Source: Tubulanus polymorphus
Lineage: Eukaryota > Nemertea > Palaeonemertea > Tubulaniformes > Tubulanidae
Direction: 5' to 3'
Assembly (NCBI RefSeq): GCF_964204645.1
Contig: NC_134026.1
Location: 13,544,450 to 13,608,449, forward strand
Length of the DNA: 64,000 bases
Positions 10,919 through 21,629 of this stretch are shown here, piece after piece. The position numbers and the translations under genes were made by a program. The notes beneath the pieces were generated by a model. That model saw only the letters and a list, made by a program, of their open reading frames with translations. It made no database searches and was not told the DNA's origin. Numbering within the stretch: position 1 is the first letter of the stretch; each line of letters opens with the position of its first letter.

Positions 10919-11020
10919 AGAGCCCCAAGTGGCACTATGGCCAGCCTGTCAGCTTTTCATAAAATAGCAAATGATGATGCATTCTGTGGGTTAAATTTGT
11001 TAAAATGCACTCCCAGCTCA
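10919..11020 (+). repeat. Dispersed repeat, GAGCCCCAAGTGGC-type start
   Basis: The segment GAGCCCCAAG..GGCAC..TGGCCAGCCTGTCAG and the following 60 bases recur at 57268-57365. The GCCCCAAG(G)GGC hairpin at its start resembles the 5' ends of the other HINE-like families here. Confidence 0.6.
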
Positions 11021-11137
11021 GAGTCAATACCTTATTAGACTGGTTGCCTGTCCCATTCAATATGGCCCGTCCGCCATCTTCCGCGGATTTTAGGGATCCA
11101 ATCAGATTTCAGTATTTCATCACGTGAACAATGTAAC

Positions 11138-11232
11138 ATGGCGCTTACACTGTGTCTCGATTTACGTTCCATGGACCTCTTTAAAGTCATTTTTTATACC
11201 AATGAAGAAAGAAATTCCGTTAAAACTGCCAG
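11138..11232 (+). CDS. Candidate first coding exon, unidentified gene
   Basis: ATG in good context (AACATGG) opens 31 codons starting MALTLCLDLRSMDLFKV and ends at a donor (CCAG then GTAACG). CCGCCATCTTCCGCGG and CCAATCAG lie 40-80 bases upstream, as in a YY1/CCAAT promoter. No continuing exon was identified. It would run against the minus-strand exons at 9902-10228 and 12356-12434, so at least one of these calls may be wrong. Confidence 0.3.
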
Positions 11233-11518
11233 GTAACGCTTCTGCAGGCACTTGTTTAGCGTGTGGTACCGAAAATATCGGTATTCAATTCAGGATGGCT
11301 GCGTGACAGCGCCGTCGAAACCCACCGGTCGTCAATCAGCAATTTGGACTGGTGGATGGAAACAACAATACATACAATGCTACTATACCACTACTGACAT
11401 ACTGAACCTTGCAGCAGAGGCTACTTGTTTGTTCACTCGAGGCGATTGATTGATTGTTCTTAATGTGACATTGGACATCAGCAGTTGATCCAGTGAAAAT
11501 AATGACATCAACAAGGTA

Positions 11519-11521
11519 ACA

Positions 11522-11562
<41 letters not shown>

Positions 11563-11570
11563 ATCATCAG
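11519..11570 (+). repeat. (CATCGT)n microsatellite
   Basis: About eight copies of ATCGTC grade into ATC repeats. On the minus strand it reads as a run of aspartates, but that frame is not a gene. Confidence 0.85.
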
Positions 11571-12355
11571 TTACATCAGCAAGCGCCGTTGCGCCAAGAT
11601 GTTGTGTACTTAATTTCTCCACTGCTCACGATCTGATAAACTGATGAGGTTTAAAGAGCTGGATTCTGTGAATAACTGCACTAGCTGGCCTTCAATTTGA
11701 ATTGTGATTGGATTATCTGTCCGGTCGAGACATGGTCTTTATGATTCTAAAGACACTATCATTCAAATCGGGGATATCAGGATCGTCCCAATTTGTGAAT
11801 GAAAAAAAAAACTACTGTTCTATGTCATGAAGTACGTAGTCTCATTGCTTATTCTCTTGTCAGGGGCTGAACAAGATTTTGTACCAGAAGTGAACAATAA
11901 ATATTGAATTCAGTGAAAAAGAATTGGTTGTGATGAATTTTATAATCGATTTCTAGCAAAGTCAACATTGACATTGTGTGGTCCATGAGGAGAAAGGATA
12001 TTGCGAATTTCCAGTGTGATCTGAGTAACTTGTCTTGACCAAGTCTCTTAATTTGACTGTCCCAACTTGCTGTCTGTATCAGGAAATCAGTAGGCTGAGG
12101 TGGATCCAAATATCTGATCTTACAAAGCACTAAGGAGTTCAACAATTGTAAACTTTATTCAGATACTAAATATAGTCAACTGTATTAAAACATCAATTCA
12201 CTAAATACATCTCAGAAAGGATGTCCCCTGTTCCTTAAGAATGTTCTGTATTCAGTGACGGTCGCGGCAGAGCTCACCTCGCATTAGATTTCGATCCTTG
12301 TTAGTTTGTATTCCGAGTACCAGGTAAATAATCAGCGGATTTATCTGATACTTAC
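11571..12355. other. Stretch without supported genes
   Basis: A 98-codon minus-strand frame (11849-12145) has no recognisable motif and no convincing splice partners. Nothing else stands out. Confidence 0.4.
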
Positions 12356-12434
12356 AGCAATTAATGTCTTTCGGTCCATTGTAAAGGGCAATTTTGATAT
12401 CGCTCGAAGCTAAGCAAATTCGAAGAGATGCCAT
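12356..12434 (-). CDS. Candidate first coding exon, unidentified gene
   Basis: CTTAAGATGGCATC places an ATG inside a YY1-like start context. 26 codons (MASLRICLASSDIKIALYN...) lead to a donor CT then GTAAGTATC. A second usable donor (CGAG then GTGAGC) lies 80 bases further on. It may begin the gene whose last exons are at 9902-10228, but the phases require an intermediate exon that I could not find. Confidence 0.35.
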
Positions 12435-12511
12435 CTTAAGCAGGAAGTAACTTGCTACTTTACATGTTTGACCTTATTTGACATGCATCGAAAATGTAAA
12501 ATGGAGGATGG

Positions 12512-12763
12512 GCACAACCGGTCTCTAATTGAAGATAGAGACCGGTAACCAGTCTAAAGTGAGAATACAACCCAAGTTGAAATATAGTTGCATCTAAAAT
12601 CCGAACTCCGCTGCGACTGAAACGCTGATGTGTTAGTTAATTAGATGGCGCCAGCTACCGGTGCAGAAATAATCAAGGCTCGAATTTATCCTTTTTTTCA
12701 CCAGGTTTTTGAACTGATCAAAACAGTAAGCTCATATCGAAGATAGAGACCGGTAACCAGTCT
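12512..12763 (+). repeat. Short hairpin and flanking direct repeat
   Basis: ACCGGTCTCTA is followed by its complement TAGAGACCGGT within 30 bases. GAAGATAGAGACCGGTAACC and the next few bases recur about 208 bases later (near 12738). This could be the end repeats of a small element. Confidence 0.5.
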
Positions 12764-12986
12764 AATACATAATAATTTACACAATACAATCGTAGAATAC
12801 AAAAGTAGTACAGACAGCGACTGGATCTGGCAGGAACAAATACCTCAGATAAATCTTTTCCCTTGGGTCTTATTGATTTTAATGCGGAATAGAATTGAAT
12901 TTTCTGAAATTTGCTCAAAACAAAATTGAATTGGATTTGATGTTTTTATTTGTTTAATAAAGTAAAATTGAATTAGATTTGATATT

Positions 12987-13546
12987 TTTTGCGGAATAAA
13001 ATTTGATTGAATTTGTAGTTGGAGCACATGGCTAATTAGTATATCAAGGTCATCTATCCAATTTAAGAAAAAGCTTTTTTCCCGGACTTTGCACAATGGT
13101 CAATGATATTTTCTGTAGTGCTAATACAAATATTCCTCCCAAAACCCAAATCAACTCAAGCTTTCACAGAAATCGATCTTGAAATACAATTTTAGATCTT
13201 TAAATAAAACCTGGAAGTAAAACGGTAGACAATATACCGCGGGTTAATGTGCACACCTGCTGATTTCTGCGGCTAAGCCAATCATAGAGGAGTCTTTGCT
13301 ATTTGATTGGCTTTTCAAAACCAATATTTTTGCGATCATATATTCGCGAAAAAGCTCATATAAATTTCAGCGAGGCCCTCTTTCAAAATTCAGCTACGTA
13401 GAGTTTGGAGAATGGATAATGCTTTAATGAATGATATGTATGAATATATGCTCAGTTGCACAATAAAAGAGCCTTTGCTCTGGAAACCATGTCATTTAAA
13501 TTCGCTCCATTTGTATAGTAATAGGCTCAGCCAACGGTTGGCCTAA
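12987..13546 (+). mobile_element. HINE-like repeat family 3 (copy 1)
   Basis: It is similar throughout to 58345-58609 plus 59334-59634. It ends AGGCTCAGCCAACGGTTGGC then CTAA, a hairpin followed by CTRR as in rolling-circle elements. No coding capacity is seen. Confidence 0.6.
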
Positions 13547-13860
13547 TGACACGAAGCTCAGTGCGCATTATCAATTAATACGACCAATAATTAAAGTTGG
13601 CAAGATTCGTATTGTCTGTACGCACATGAGTTACTCCTTGAAAATGGTTTAAAACCGAAAATTTGGGCTTTTAATTTATTTCTATGGTTTCGATTTTTTA
13701 AAAACTTTTTCGATTTTGAAAAAAAGCTTTTCCAATCTTGTGATTGTGGGATTTATATTTTGATATCTCTTCTAGTTTTTGTTTTATGAATCTCTCAAAA
13801 ACACAGAAACCCTGGCATAGCACAGCATTTCTTGAAAAATTGTTATAGTTAATAGCATCA

Positions 13861-14076
13861 AAAATATGCCATCAGTCGGCCATCATTGTTCTGAGTGTGT
13901 CAGTTTTTAACTGAAGATATGTCTAGGGCAGATACCAAATATAAACCAAATATCAAGACCATCAAAAGAATCATCTTCAAAACTTTGCAATATAACTTTT
14001 ACGGATGGACGAATGGACAGACGGATGAAAAGAACACAATAGCCTGTTAGGACTTAAGTCCCAAGTGGGCTTACAA
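13861..14076 (+). mobile_element. HINE family 1, 3' fragment
   Basis: It matches the last 200 bases of family 1: the GCCATCAGTCGGCCATC block, the GGACGAATGGACAGACGG stretch and the final hairpin ending CCCAAGTGGGC. It is diverged and truncated at its 5' side. Confidence 0.65.
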
Positions 14077-14442
14077 AATATCTAAATCTTGATATCAAAT
14101 GTATAAATTATCAAAAGTAAGGATTCCATAGAATTTACAGATCTAGTGAAAGTGAAGTCAACATAATGTTCAATGTTTTTAAAAAAGATGTCAGTTAAGT
14201 TTCAGTTCACATGAAACAAATGTTATGTTTTTTATCAATCTGTTTTTGAATTCACAGCATAAAGAAACCATCAAATGTAAACATTGTGTATAGCCAGACG
14301 TGATTACTCCATGGCATCCCACAGGCCTGACGCTCTGTAACACTTATACTCAAGACACAATGCTCTGCATATCAAGAATTCTTAAACATATGCCATGTAT
14401 AAAAGGGAGTGAACGCTATCCTTTTTTTATAGATGTACATAC

Positions 14443-14516
14443 CTTGGTGGAAAATCCAATTCAAACTCGTGAACTCTATCTCTGAAGTAATCAAGCTCAT
14501 TGTCATATTCATGTAA
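14443..14516 (-). CDS. INPP5A: INPP5A exon (FPP(S) exon)
   Basis: This is a 74-nt exon between a strong acceptor (CTTAATTTCCAG) and donor (CCAAG then GTATGT). It reads LHEYDNELDYFRDRVHEFEL followed by DFPP and an AG that begins a serine or arginine codon. This corresponds to the EFDKELSVFKDRLYELDISF / FPPS segment of animal type I inositol-polyphosphate 5-phosphatase, which removes the 5-phosphate from Ins(1,4,5)P3 and ends calcium signalling at membranes. It starts in phase 0, which matches the end of the exon at 32790-32960. The next exon, which should carry the catalytic PAWCDR motif, was not found between here and base 1. Confidence 0.85.
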
Positions 14517-14948
14517 CTGGAAATTAAGAAAATAAAACCAAATTTATTGCTTCATATCCTACTCATGTACTACATAAACTGCGCATCGTGTACTGAGTAT
14601 TGTAAAGATTTCTTGGGTTCGTAGATTTCCCTAAGTATGTGCATTATCTGTGTAATAACATAGTGATGTAACGACATGTGGGCCTGTACAGTTTGGGGTT
14701 TCTCTGCAGCGGTATACAAATAAATATTATCATTATTTCCTGAGGGAAATCAATTTCCAGCAAAATCTTCTATTGTTTATGTTTTGTAACAAAGCTTTTT
14801 CAAGCACAAAAATAATGAATAGTGGCAACCAACGTGCAGGTTTTCTTCTGGTAAAAATAGCGGCACACTAAAGAACTGGTATACAAAATTTTGTAGAACT
14901 GTCTTCATCAGTTCCATTTGAATTTCTTAGGAGCGCCACCAAGTATTA

Positions 14949-15600
14949 ACAAGAGGCCCACGGGCCTTATACCTTCATGACGCAGTAGAAGATGAATGGT
15001 TCAGTATTCAAAGTCTTACAGAAAGATTGACACTGTAACGATGTAACAAGTTTTAAAATAGTTAAGATGGTATAGGCTATGTGGCGATAATGTTCATTTT
15101 CTGTTAATATATCCTTACATGAAAAGACAAGCCCATTTTAGTTGCCCCAAAGATCACACTACATGAAAAAATGCATCAAGAATTGGTGTAGGCATCGTGC
15201 TGAAAAGAAATCCAAGATGGATGGCAATCCTGGTGGCCATCTTGAACTCAATTTTCGGTAAGGGGTAGACATTTCACCTACCAAAATTCTTACACCTAGT
15301 ATCATGAAAATGCATCAAGAATTGCAGGCTGTTTCGTGCTAGAAATTCAAGATGGCTGACCTGGCGGCCATATTTGAAAGCCGATGACCTCCAAATACTA
15401 AAGACATGGACAGCTTACCTACCCTGATACTCACATCAAATTTTGTGATAATCCATCAAGAATTGCAAGCTGCATAGTGCAAACAAGAAATTCAAGATGG
15501 CCACCCCAATGGCAGCCATATTTGATCACCAATGACATTTTTTTATAATAGGGGTGGACATCTCACCAAACCCAATCTTCAAGCTTATTTTCGAAAAGAT
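14949..15600 (+). mobile_element. HINE-like element, family 2 (copy 1)
   Basis: It starts CAAGAGGCCCACGGGCCTTA, also found at 30818 and 48504. The core has three units of about 140 bp, marked by CATCAAGAATTG or a variant near 15174, 15313 and 15454, each with an AAGATGG..GGCCAT block. The 3' end is not clear. It holds the uninterrupted version of the site that is split by a family-1 element at 30927. Confidence 0.65.
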
Positions 15601-16785
15601 TCATCGCAAATTACACTGTGTCGAATAACTGTGTCAAATTCAATTCAATTCCGAGGGCCTGGCTTAGGCCTATACAATAGGAGTCAATTAAAATTCGACT
15701 TTTTGAAAAACGAGCACAGATGCCTATTCAAATCACATGTAATTAAAAGATTCAGTGCTTGTTAGTTAGATGTCCCTATTTTCATCGCGCACGTGGTAAA
15801 ATTATTGTTTACATCGAACGTCTTCAACAGCTGATACAACCGCACCCGCGTCGGTCAATCATCTTCATTGATTCATATACTAAAATGTTCACTATGAAAA
15901 AATATGCGGTAAATCAATCCGGAACTTTTCAGTAGAATGTTAGACACTAGGTACCATTCTTTAAAGGTTTATTTGTTGTATGTCATTAACAATCAGTTAT
16001 ATAATACTTTATTCATAACTTTGAAGCAGCGCACCGGCAGCGAACGCTCAAGCAAGGTCAGTCACGTAGGCCAACGATAACACGAAACAAACCACGGTTT
16101 TGCCGGTTAAGAGCGTCTCTTCACATAAATAAGAGGGACTGTAATGGACCATTTGTTGACACTTAATAAACTTCGTATGGATACAATCAAGATAATTCCA
16201 CCCTATAATTCCACTATTCAACGATCGACGTGCAGCTTTTAAACAAGGTGCTGACATTCATTATGCTAGTCACATTGTAACTCTACGCACATCAAAATCA
16301 CACTTGAATAGAAGTGTTGACTTATGAGAAACGATCGAAATCTAGCAATTTGATTGGGCAAATAGCAGCACTATAGTTCAAAAAAGTTGAAATGGATGAA
16401 CATACAATTACTAAGTACAAAGTAACCATGTACCATGTCAAATTAGCTTTGAGGATTAAAAAGACACAGTTATCTAGCTAAAAAATCCCCAGTGCCAGTT
16501 GTCTAAAATTATTATGCCAATTGCATGTGGCACATGTACCTACACACCAAGCTTAGACTTATAATTGCGAAGCCATGCTATAAGTAGAAATGTTGTCTTC
16601 ACGCGAAGACATGTATATCTCCCAGACATTCCATAACTGTTCTCGTGACAACAGATGAATCATCTGCAATGATTACAGAAGACACAGTTTCCCCTAAAGT
16701 TCAAAATATGCAGGTATAAAACACGCCAACTTTTAAAACATTGCTCGGAACTTACTCAACCAAGCAACAGCGCTGCTCGGTATAC
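15601..16785. other. Non-coding stretch
   Basis: Short frames at 15532-15765 and 16048-16257 have no motif or splice support. No repeat was recognised. Confidence 0.4.
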
Positions 16786-18145
16786 TACTCGGTTCCGTTC
16801 GGTTTTGATGAATAGCTCCGCGCAATATGAGCTGCTCGGTAATCATTGCTCGGAATTCAATTTCAATCGTAAGTAGATCCGTGCAAATACCAACTGCTCG
16901 GATTTCTGCTCGGCTTCAATCCTTAGCGGATCCAAGCAAAAACGAAAAGCTCAGCAATCTGCTCAGCTTCGACCGTTAGTAGTTCTGCACAAAACAAACT
17001 GCTTGGCATTCTGCTAAGTTTTAATTGTCAAATAATGCGAAGAATATACCGGTTGAATACCACAATAAATCAGCTAATAAAAATCTTTTGAAAAGATTTC
17101 ATAAAGCTTCATTCAATGAGCCGAGGCCCTTTAAACTGGGAGTTTAATACACTGAGTATTCAATTATTTTGTCTTATTTGACGATGTTTTTAATATCATT
17201 GACAGTAAATAACTAGAGGTGCAAGGCCCTAATTGTGAAGTCTAAGAGTCAGATAAAGTACTTTCCATAGCCAAGGCATTTTTTCTAAGTGACTTGGAGC
17301 ATGGATTAAGCACCCTCCCCAGCATAAATCATCAAATTAAATAGGAAGTTTTTTAGTCTATCAAGTTTTCATTGAAATCTTTCTGCAGTCCTTCGTGTTT
17401 TCATTTTTCCACAGTCCTCGCAAGTTTTATGTTTACAACACACAACTCAATTACTATTTCTTTTATTGAAACTTTTTCCCTTAGGTTTTCCTCGAAAAAA
17501 TGCTGGGATCAGGAACCGTCCAGTAGAAGCCACCTTCAGGAGCATGTGTTACACATCCATCTCACCGCGCCACTCGCTTCGAAGCAAAAACGAATAGCTC
17601 AGCAAAAGGGCTCAGCTTTGATCGTTAGTAGATCTGCACAAAAACAAACTGCTTGGCATTCTGCTAAGCTTTAATCGTCAAATAATGCAGAGAATATACC
17701 GGTTGAATACCACAATAAATCAGCTAATGAAAATCATTGGAAGAGATTTCATTTGACGATGTTTTAAATATCATTGACAGCAAATAACTAGAGGCGCACG
17801 GCCGTAATTGTGAAGTCTAAGAGTCAGATAAAGTACTTTGCATAGCCAAGGCATTTTTTTCTAAGTGACTTGGCGCATGATGGGTTAAGCACCCTCTCCA
17901 GCATAAATCATCAAATTAAATAGGAAGTTTTTTGGTCTTTTGTGTTTTCTTTGAAATCTTTCCACAGTCCTTCGTGTTTTCATTTTTCCGCAGACCTTGC
18001 AAGTTTTATGTTTACAATACACAACTCAATTGCCATTTTTTAAATTGAAACTTTTTCCTTTAGTTTTTCCTTGAAAAAATGCAGGGATCAGGAACCGTCC
18101 CGTAGAAGCCACCTTCAGGAGCATGTGCTACACATCCATCTTGAG
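16786..18145 (+). repeat. Minisatellite and two-copy tandem duplication
   Basis: 16786-17030 holds about four degenerate units of 55-65 bp with CTGCTCGG and (A/G)GATCCG.GCAA motifs. From about 16920 the sequence is duplicated in tandem: AGAATATACCGGTTGAATAC at 17041 recurs at 17691 (650 bp apart), and GGGATCAGGAACCGTCC at 17505 recurs at 18084 (579 bp apart). The difference is a 71-bp gap in the second copy near 17750. Confidence 0.75.
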
Positions 18146-18454
18146 TCCAATCGACCCAATTTTTCTTATGGGCCCTTTGGGGATTCAAATATGTACGAAA
18201 AATCAAGGTAATTGATATAAGCGTCTTCAAAATTTCCCTCAAAACGTTCAAAAATGTGTAAAAAGTGCTGATTTGGGCGAACAACGGTGGCTGCCAGTCG
18301 GCCATCTTGAATCTGACCGGGCCAGTTTCTAGGCTGAAGATGTGTCTAGGGTAGATACACGTATGAACCAAATATCAAGACATTACCTTGAAGCGTCTTC
18401 AAAACTTCCCAAAATAACTGGATTCCTAAAGTCCCAATTGGGCTAAAAAGAATA
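18146..18454 (+). mobile_element. HINE family 1, 3' half
   Basis: It matches the last 300 bases of the copies at 7243 and 30927, from the TGAGTCC..TCGACCCAATTTTTC block to CCCAATTGGGCTAAAAAG. The GACGGACG stretch and half of the final hairpin are deleted. Confidence 0.7.
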
Positions 18455-18889
18455 CTTTTACATTTTGAGCCATTTTAATTAGACATAAAAACTAAATCCA
18501 ATTCGACTTAGCGTAATTCATCAAGAAAAACATTGATCTTAAGTATTCTTGCTAACTACTGTATGTGTTATTTGCAAAATAAAATTTCAAGGTGCAAACA
18601 AAGTTTAACAAATATTATTTCATCATAAATTGGCATAATTCAATGAAAGATTAGATCAAGCTTATATAGTCAACTCTTCATCTAACAGACAACTCTTAAT
18701 CTTACATAGTCAAATCGTGATATCAAATTTCCCTTGAAGACTTCAATAAAGGACTTATGGTCCAGTTGCCTGCCAGACTGTGCGGAGTAAAAATCTATCA
18801 CCCTGTTGGCCTACTGATGTGCAAAAATTTCATTGAAAATTAAACAAGAACAAGGCAATTTGATACTGTGTATTTATGACCCCGCGATA
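18455..18889. other. Non-coding stretch
   Basis: No gene seen. It may contain the lost 5' end of the satellite-bearing repeat that follows. Confidence 0.35.
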
Positions 18890-19345
18890 TAAAAATGATG
18901 AGTGTATCCAGGGATAACCATACTATGAAATATCATTGTCAATGGTTATCTAAGAATTGAGTTTACAGGGCTTTAGGCAAAAGATCTATACTAACCTGGA
19001 CCTTTGGCCCTAGAACTCCAAAATCACTAAGGCACATCCTCTCTCCAGGCGTAATCATACTGTGAAATAGTATGTCCTGTTATCAATGGTTCTTCTTGAA
19101 TCGTGTTAACAAGGTTTCAAATGATTGACCTGAGGAGACCTTGACCTTTGATCCTCGGACCACGAAATCAATAGGGCACATCCTCCCACTAGAGGTTATC
19201 ATACTAAGTAATATCATGGTCCTGCTATCGACGGTAATTCTTGAATCACGTTCACAAGGTTTCACATGAATGACCTGTAGTGACCTTGACCTCTGATCCT
19301 TGGACACCAAAATCAATAGAACACATCCTCCCTGCAGGATATAAC
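18890..19345 (+). repeat. 145-bp tandem repeat array, left part
   Basis: Units are marked by CACATCCTC at 19033, 19177 and 19322 (periods 144 and 145) and share ATCATACT..AATA and TGACCTTGACC. The array is interrupted at 19346 by the DIRS element and resumes at 28943 and 29655. It ends at 30022 in a family-1-type HINE terminus. Confidence 0.75.
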
Positions 19346-19500
19346 TACAATTTTTGGAACTAAAATTTGTATTTCCGAGTAGTACTTACCCTTTCCTATG
19401 GTTTTTGCCAATATTTTCTAAATTTGGATTGATCGCCAATGGTTTTTCTATACGACCCGGCCCTGCGGTATTGCATTTAGCCACCGGCGAAATCCGCCAT
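19346..19500 (-). repeat. DIRS terminal repeat (3' end of element)
   Basis: Bases 19383-19500 are the inverted match of 28828-28920 (CTATACGACCCGGCCCTGCG and flanking sequence). The outer 40 bases are specific to this end and reappear in complement in the internal complementary region. Confidence 0.85.
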
Positions 19501-19561
19501 CTTTTTACGTCATAGCAGACAAAAAAAAAACAGCTATGCGGGGCAGGTGGGCGGGATTCCC

Positions 19562-19656
19562 ACCATAGGAAAGGGTAAGTACTACTCAGAAATACAAATT
19601 TTAGTTCCAAAAATTGTAATATTTCCGTCGAGTACTGTACCCTTTCCTATGGTTTT
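19562..19656 (-). repeat. DIRS internal complementary region
   Basis: The first half (CCATAGGAAAGGGTAAGTAC to AAAAATTGT) is the complement of the 3' terminus at 19346-19395. The second half (ATATTTCCGTCGAGTACTGT to CCTATGG) is the complement of the 5' terminus at 28905-28942. This joined copy of both ends is the hallmark thought to template circular DIRS intermediates. Confidence 0.85.
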
Positions 19657-19721
19657 TGCTAGACTAGCCTAGCACAAGGATGGTGGGAAAGGTAGATAGA
19701 AAAACCACCGCTCAAACGCAA

Positions 19722-19833
19722 GGTAAGAGGGAAAAAGAGAGCACTTACCCAAACACGGAATGGAGCACTGTAGCACAGGTAAGAGGGAAAAAGAGAGCAC
19801 TTACCCAAGCACGGAATGGAGCACTGTAGCACA
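19722..19833 (+). repeat. 56-bp direct repeat, two copies
   Basis: GGTAAGAGGGAAAAAGAGAG and the following 36 bases occur twice, at 19722 and 19778, with one difference. They lie in the 3' untranslated part of the DIRS element. Confidence 0.85.
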
Positions 19834-19972
19834 GGGAAGACCGGTTGGCCACAGTGAGTCCGTCCAGCTCAGGGCCCCCCAGAATTTTGCGAAAATTAAT
19901 ACTTGCAGATATGAGCCCAAACTATGTACAAGGATACACCCCATGTGATCCTGATAATGCAACATAAATATT

Positions 19973-21629
19973 CTACACTAAAGGGTCCGATCGGAAAGAA
20001 CGGACACCTTGAGCCATGACAACAGGACCAAGTGAAGCTAATGAGCCCAACTGGCCTGAAACATCCCGTAAATAAAATGACGTGAATGTCGATGGAGAAT
20101 TCCAAAAGGCGGCCCGACAGACTTCCTCCAACGGAGCACCCAAAAAGGCTGCGCAGGAAGTAGCCATAGACCTCACTTGATGAGAAACCACTCCCTCCGA
20201 GGAAAGATTCTCCTTCAATAAAATGTCCTTGATCAGTGAAGAGACCCATCGGGCCACTGTGTCCCGCGAAATATCACCCTTAAGGTGATCCAGCAGCGGA
20301 ATAAATAACCGCTCCCGTGAACCCCTCCGTGAAACAGAGCGATCTAAATAGAAACACAACGCCCGCACAGGACATAAAGTCCTGTCCGGGATGCCCAGTT
20401 CCACTCGATGTTTTAGGGCTTCAATTCGCCATTGACGCCCAACCGAGCCTGGTCGTTGGTTCTTTGCCACAAATTCCAAAGCAGGCCGCAGCGAAACAAA
20501 TTCCTTTGCTGGCCCGAAGACAATATGACCTTGACGGACTGAAAGCGCATGAATCTCAGAGCGACGGGCCGAGCAAGCCAAGAACAAAAAGGGTGCGCAG
20601 GAAGTAGCCATAGACCTCACTTGATGAGAAACCACTCCCTCCGAGGAAAGATTCTCCTTCAATAAAATGTCCTTGATCAGTGAAGAGACCCATCGGGCCA
20701 CTGTGTCCCGCGAAATATCACCCTTAAGGTGATCCAGCAGCGGAATAAATAACCGCTCCCGTGAACCCCTCCGTGAAACAGAGCGATCTAAATAGAAACA
20801 CAACGCCCAGTTCCACTCGATGTTTTAGGGCTTCAATTCGCCATTGACGCCCAACCGAGCCTGGTCGTTGGTTCTTTGCCACAAATTCCAAAGCAGGCCG
20901 CAGCGAAACAAATTCCTTCGCTGGCCCGAAGACAATATGACCTTGACGGACTGAAAGCGCATGAATCTCAGAGCGACGGGCCGAGCAAGCCAAGAACAGC
21001 AAAAATACAGTCTTTTTTGACAAATTTGCAAATGACGCTGCCGAAAGAGGTTCAAATGGAGCCTCCATTAACTTCTTCGAAATTACAAACAGATCCCATG
21101 GTGGAACTGTCCTTGGTACCCGAGGCCGGGAAATAGAAAACCCTGCAACCAGCTGGGATATCCGATGAACCCCTGCTACATTTGGCCATCCAGAAGCACG
21201 CAATGTATGAGAAATCGCGGAGCGGTAACCTTTAATAGTTATGACCTGCAAACCTTTTACTTCAAATAGGTGCAGTAAAAAATCTGCCAATTGAGCTACA
21301 GAGGGTGAGCATGGATCAATTTACCCTGCAGCACACCATTCCGCAAAATGACTCCATTTGGCATCGTAAATGGTACTTGTTGATGGCCGCTTAGATCCTG
21401 CGATAAAGGAGGCAGCCTGTTCTGAAAAGCCTGAAGCTGACAAGGATCGCTGGACAATGGCCAGGCTAGCAGATTTAACCACTGGCTGTTTGGATGATGC
21501 CGAAAGTTCCCCTGAGACAGAAGCGATGGGAAATTCGGAAGAATCCTGGGGTTGTTGCACAGTAGGTTGAGAAGTGGTAGGAACCATTTCTGAGCCGGCC
21601 AACATGGTGCTACCAGAACTATGTTGCAA
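19973..21629 (-). pseudogene. DIRS tyrosine recombinase with stop and internal duplication
   Basis: The N-terminal core-binding part is open from 21629 to a TAA at 21321-21323, then the same frame continues. The catalytic part shows ACSARRSEIHALS (first catalytic arginine), SHQVRSMATS (H-x-x-R box) and, near the end, FWNSPSTFTSFYLRD with the nucleophilic tyrosine. A 444-bp-period duplication (20150-20586 and 20594-20998) repeats the middle. In the upstream half a 32-bp deletion between GCCC repeats shifts the frame. The enzyme would otherwise integrate circular cDNA without target duplication. Confidence 0.87.
20150..20998. repeat. Tandem duplication inside the DIRS recombinase
   Basis: 20150-20586 and 20594-20998 are near identical. 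The second lacks 32 bases present at about 20360-20395 of the first, with GCCC at both edges of the gap. A short A-rich joint (20587-20593) separates the copies. Confidence 0.9.

Noticed and set aside
11383-11622. Minus-strand frame with a run of about 15 aspartates
   Set aside because: It is the (CATCGT)n microsatellite read in frame; no other coding evidence.
11849-12145. 98-codon minus-strand frame
   Set aside because: No motif, poor splice context, and possible joins to the neighbouring exon hit stop codons.
19083-19316. TGACCTTGACC words resembling nuclear-receptor half sites
   Set aside because: They are part of the 145-bp and 133-bp satellite units and occur in every unit, so a regulatory role cannot be argued from sequence.
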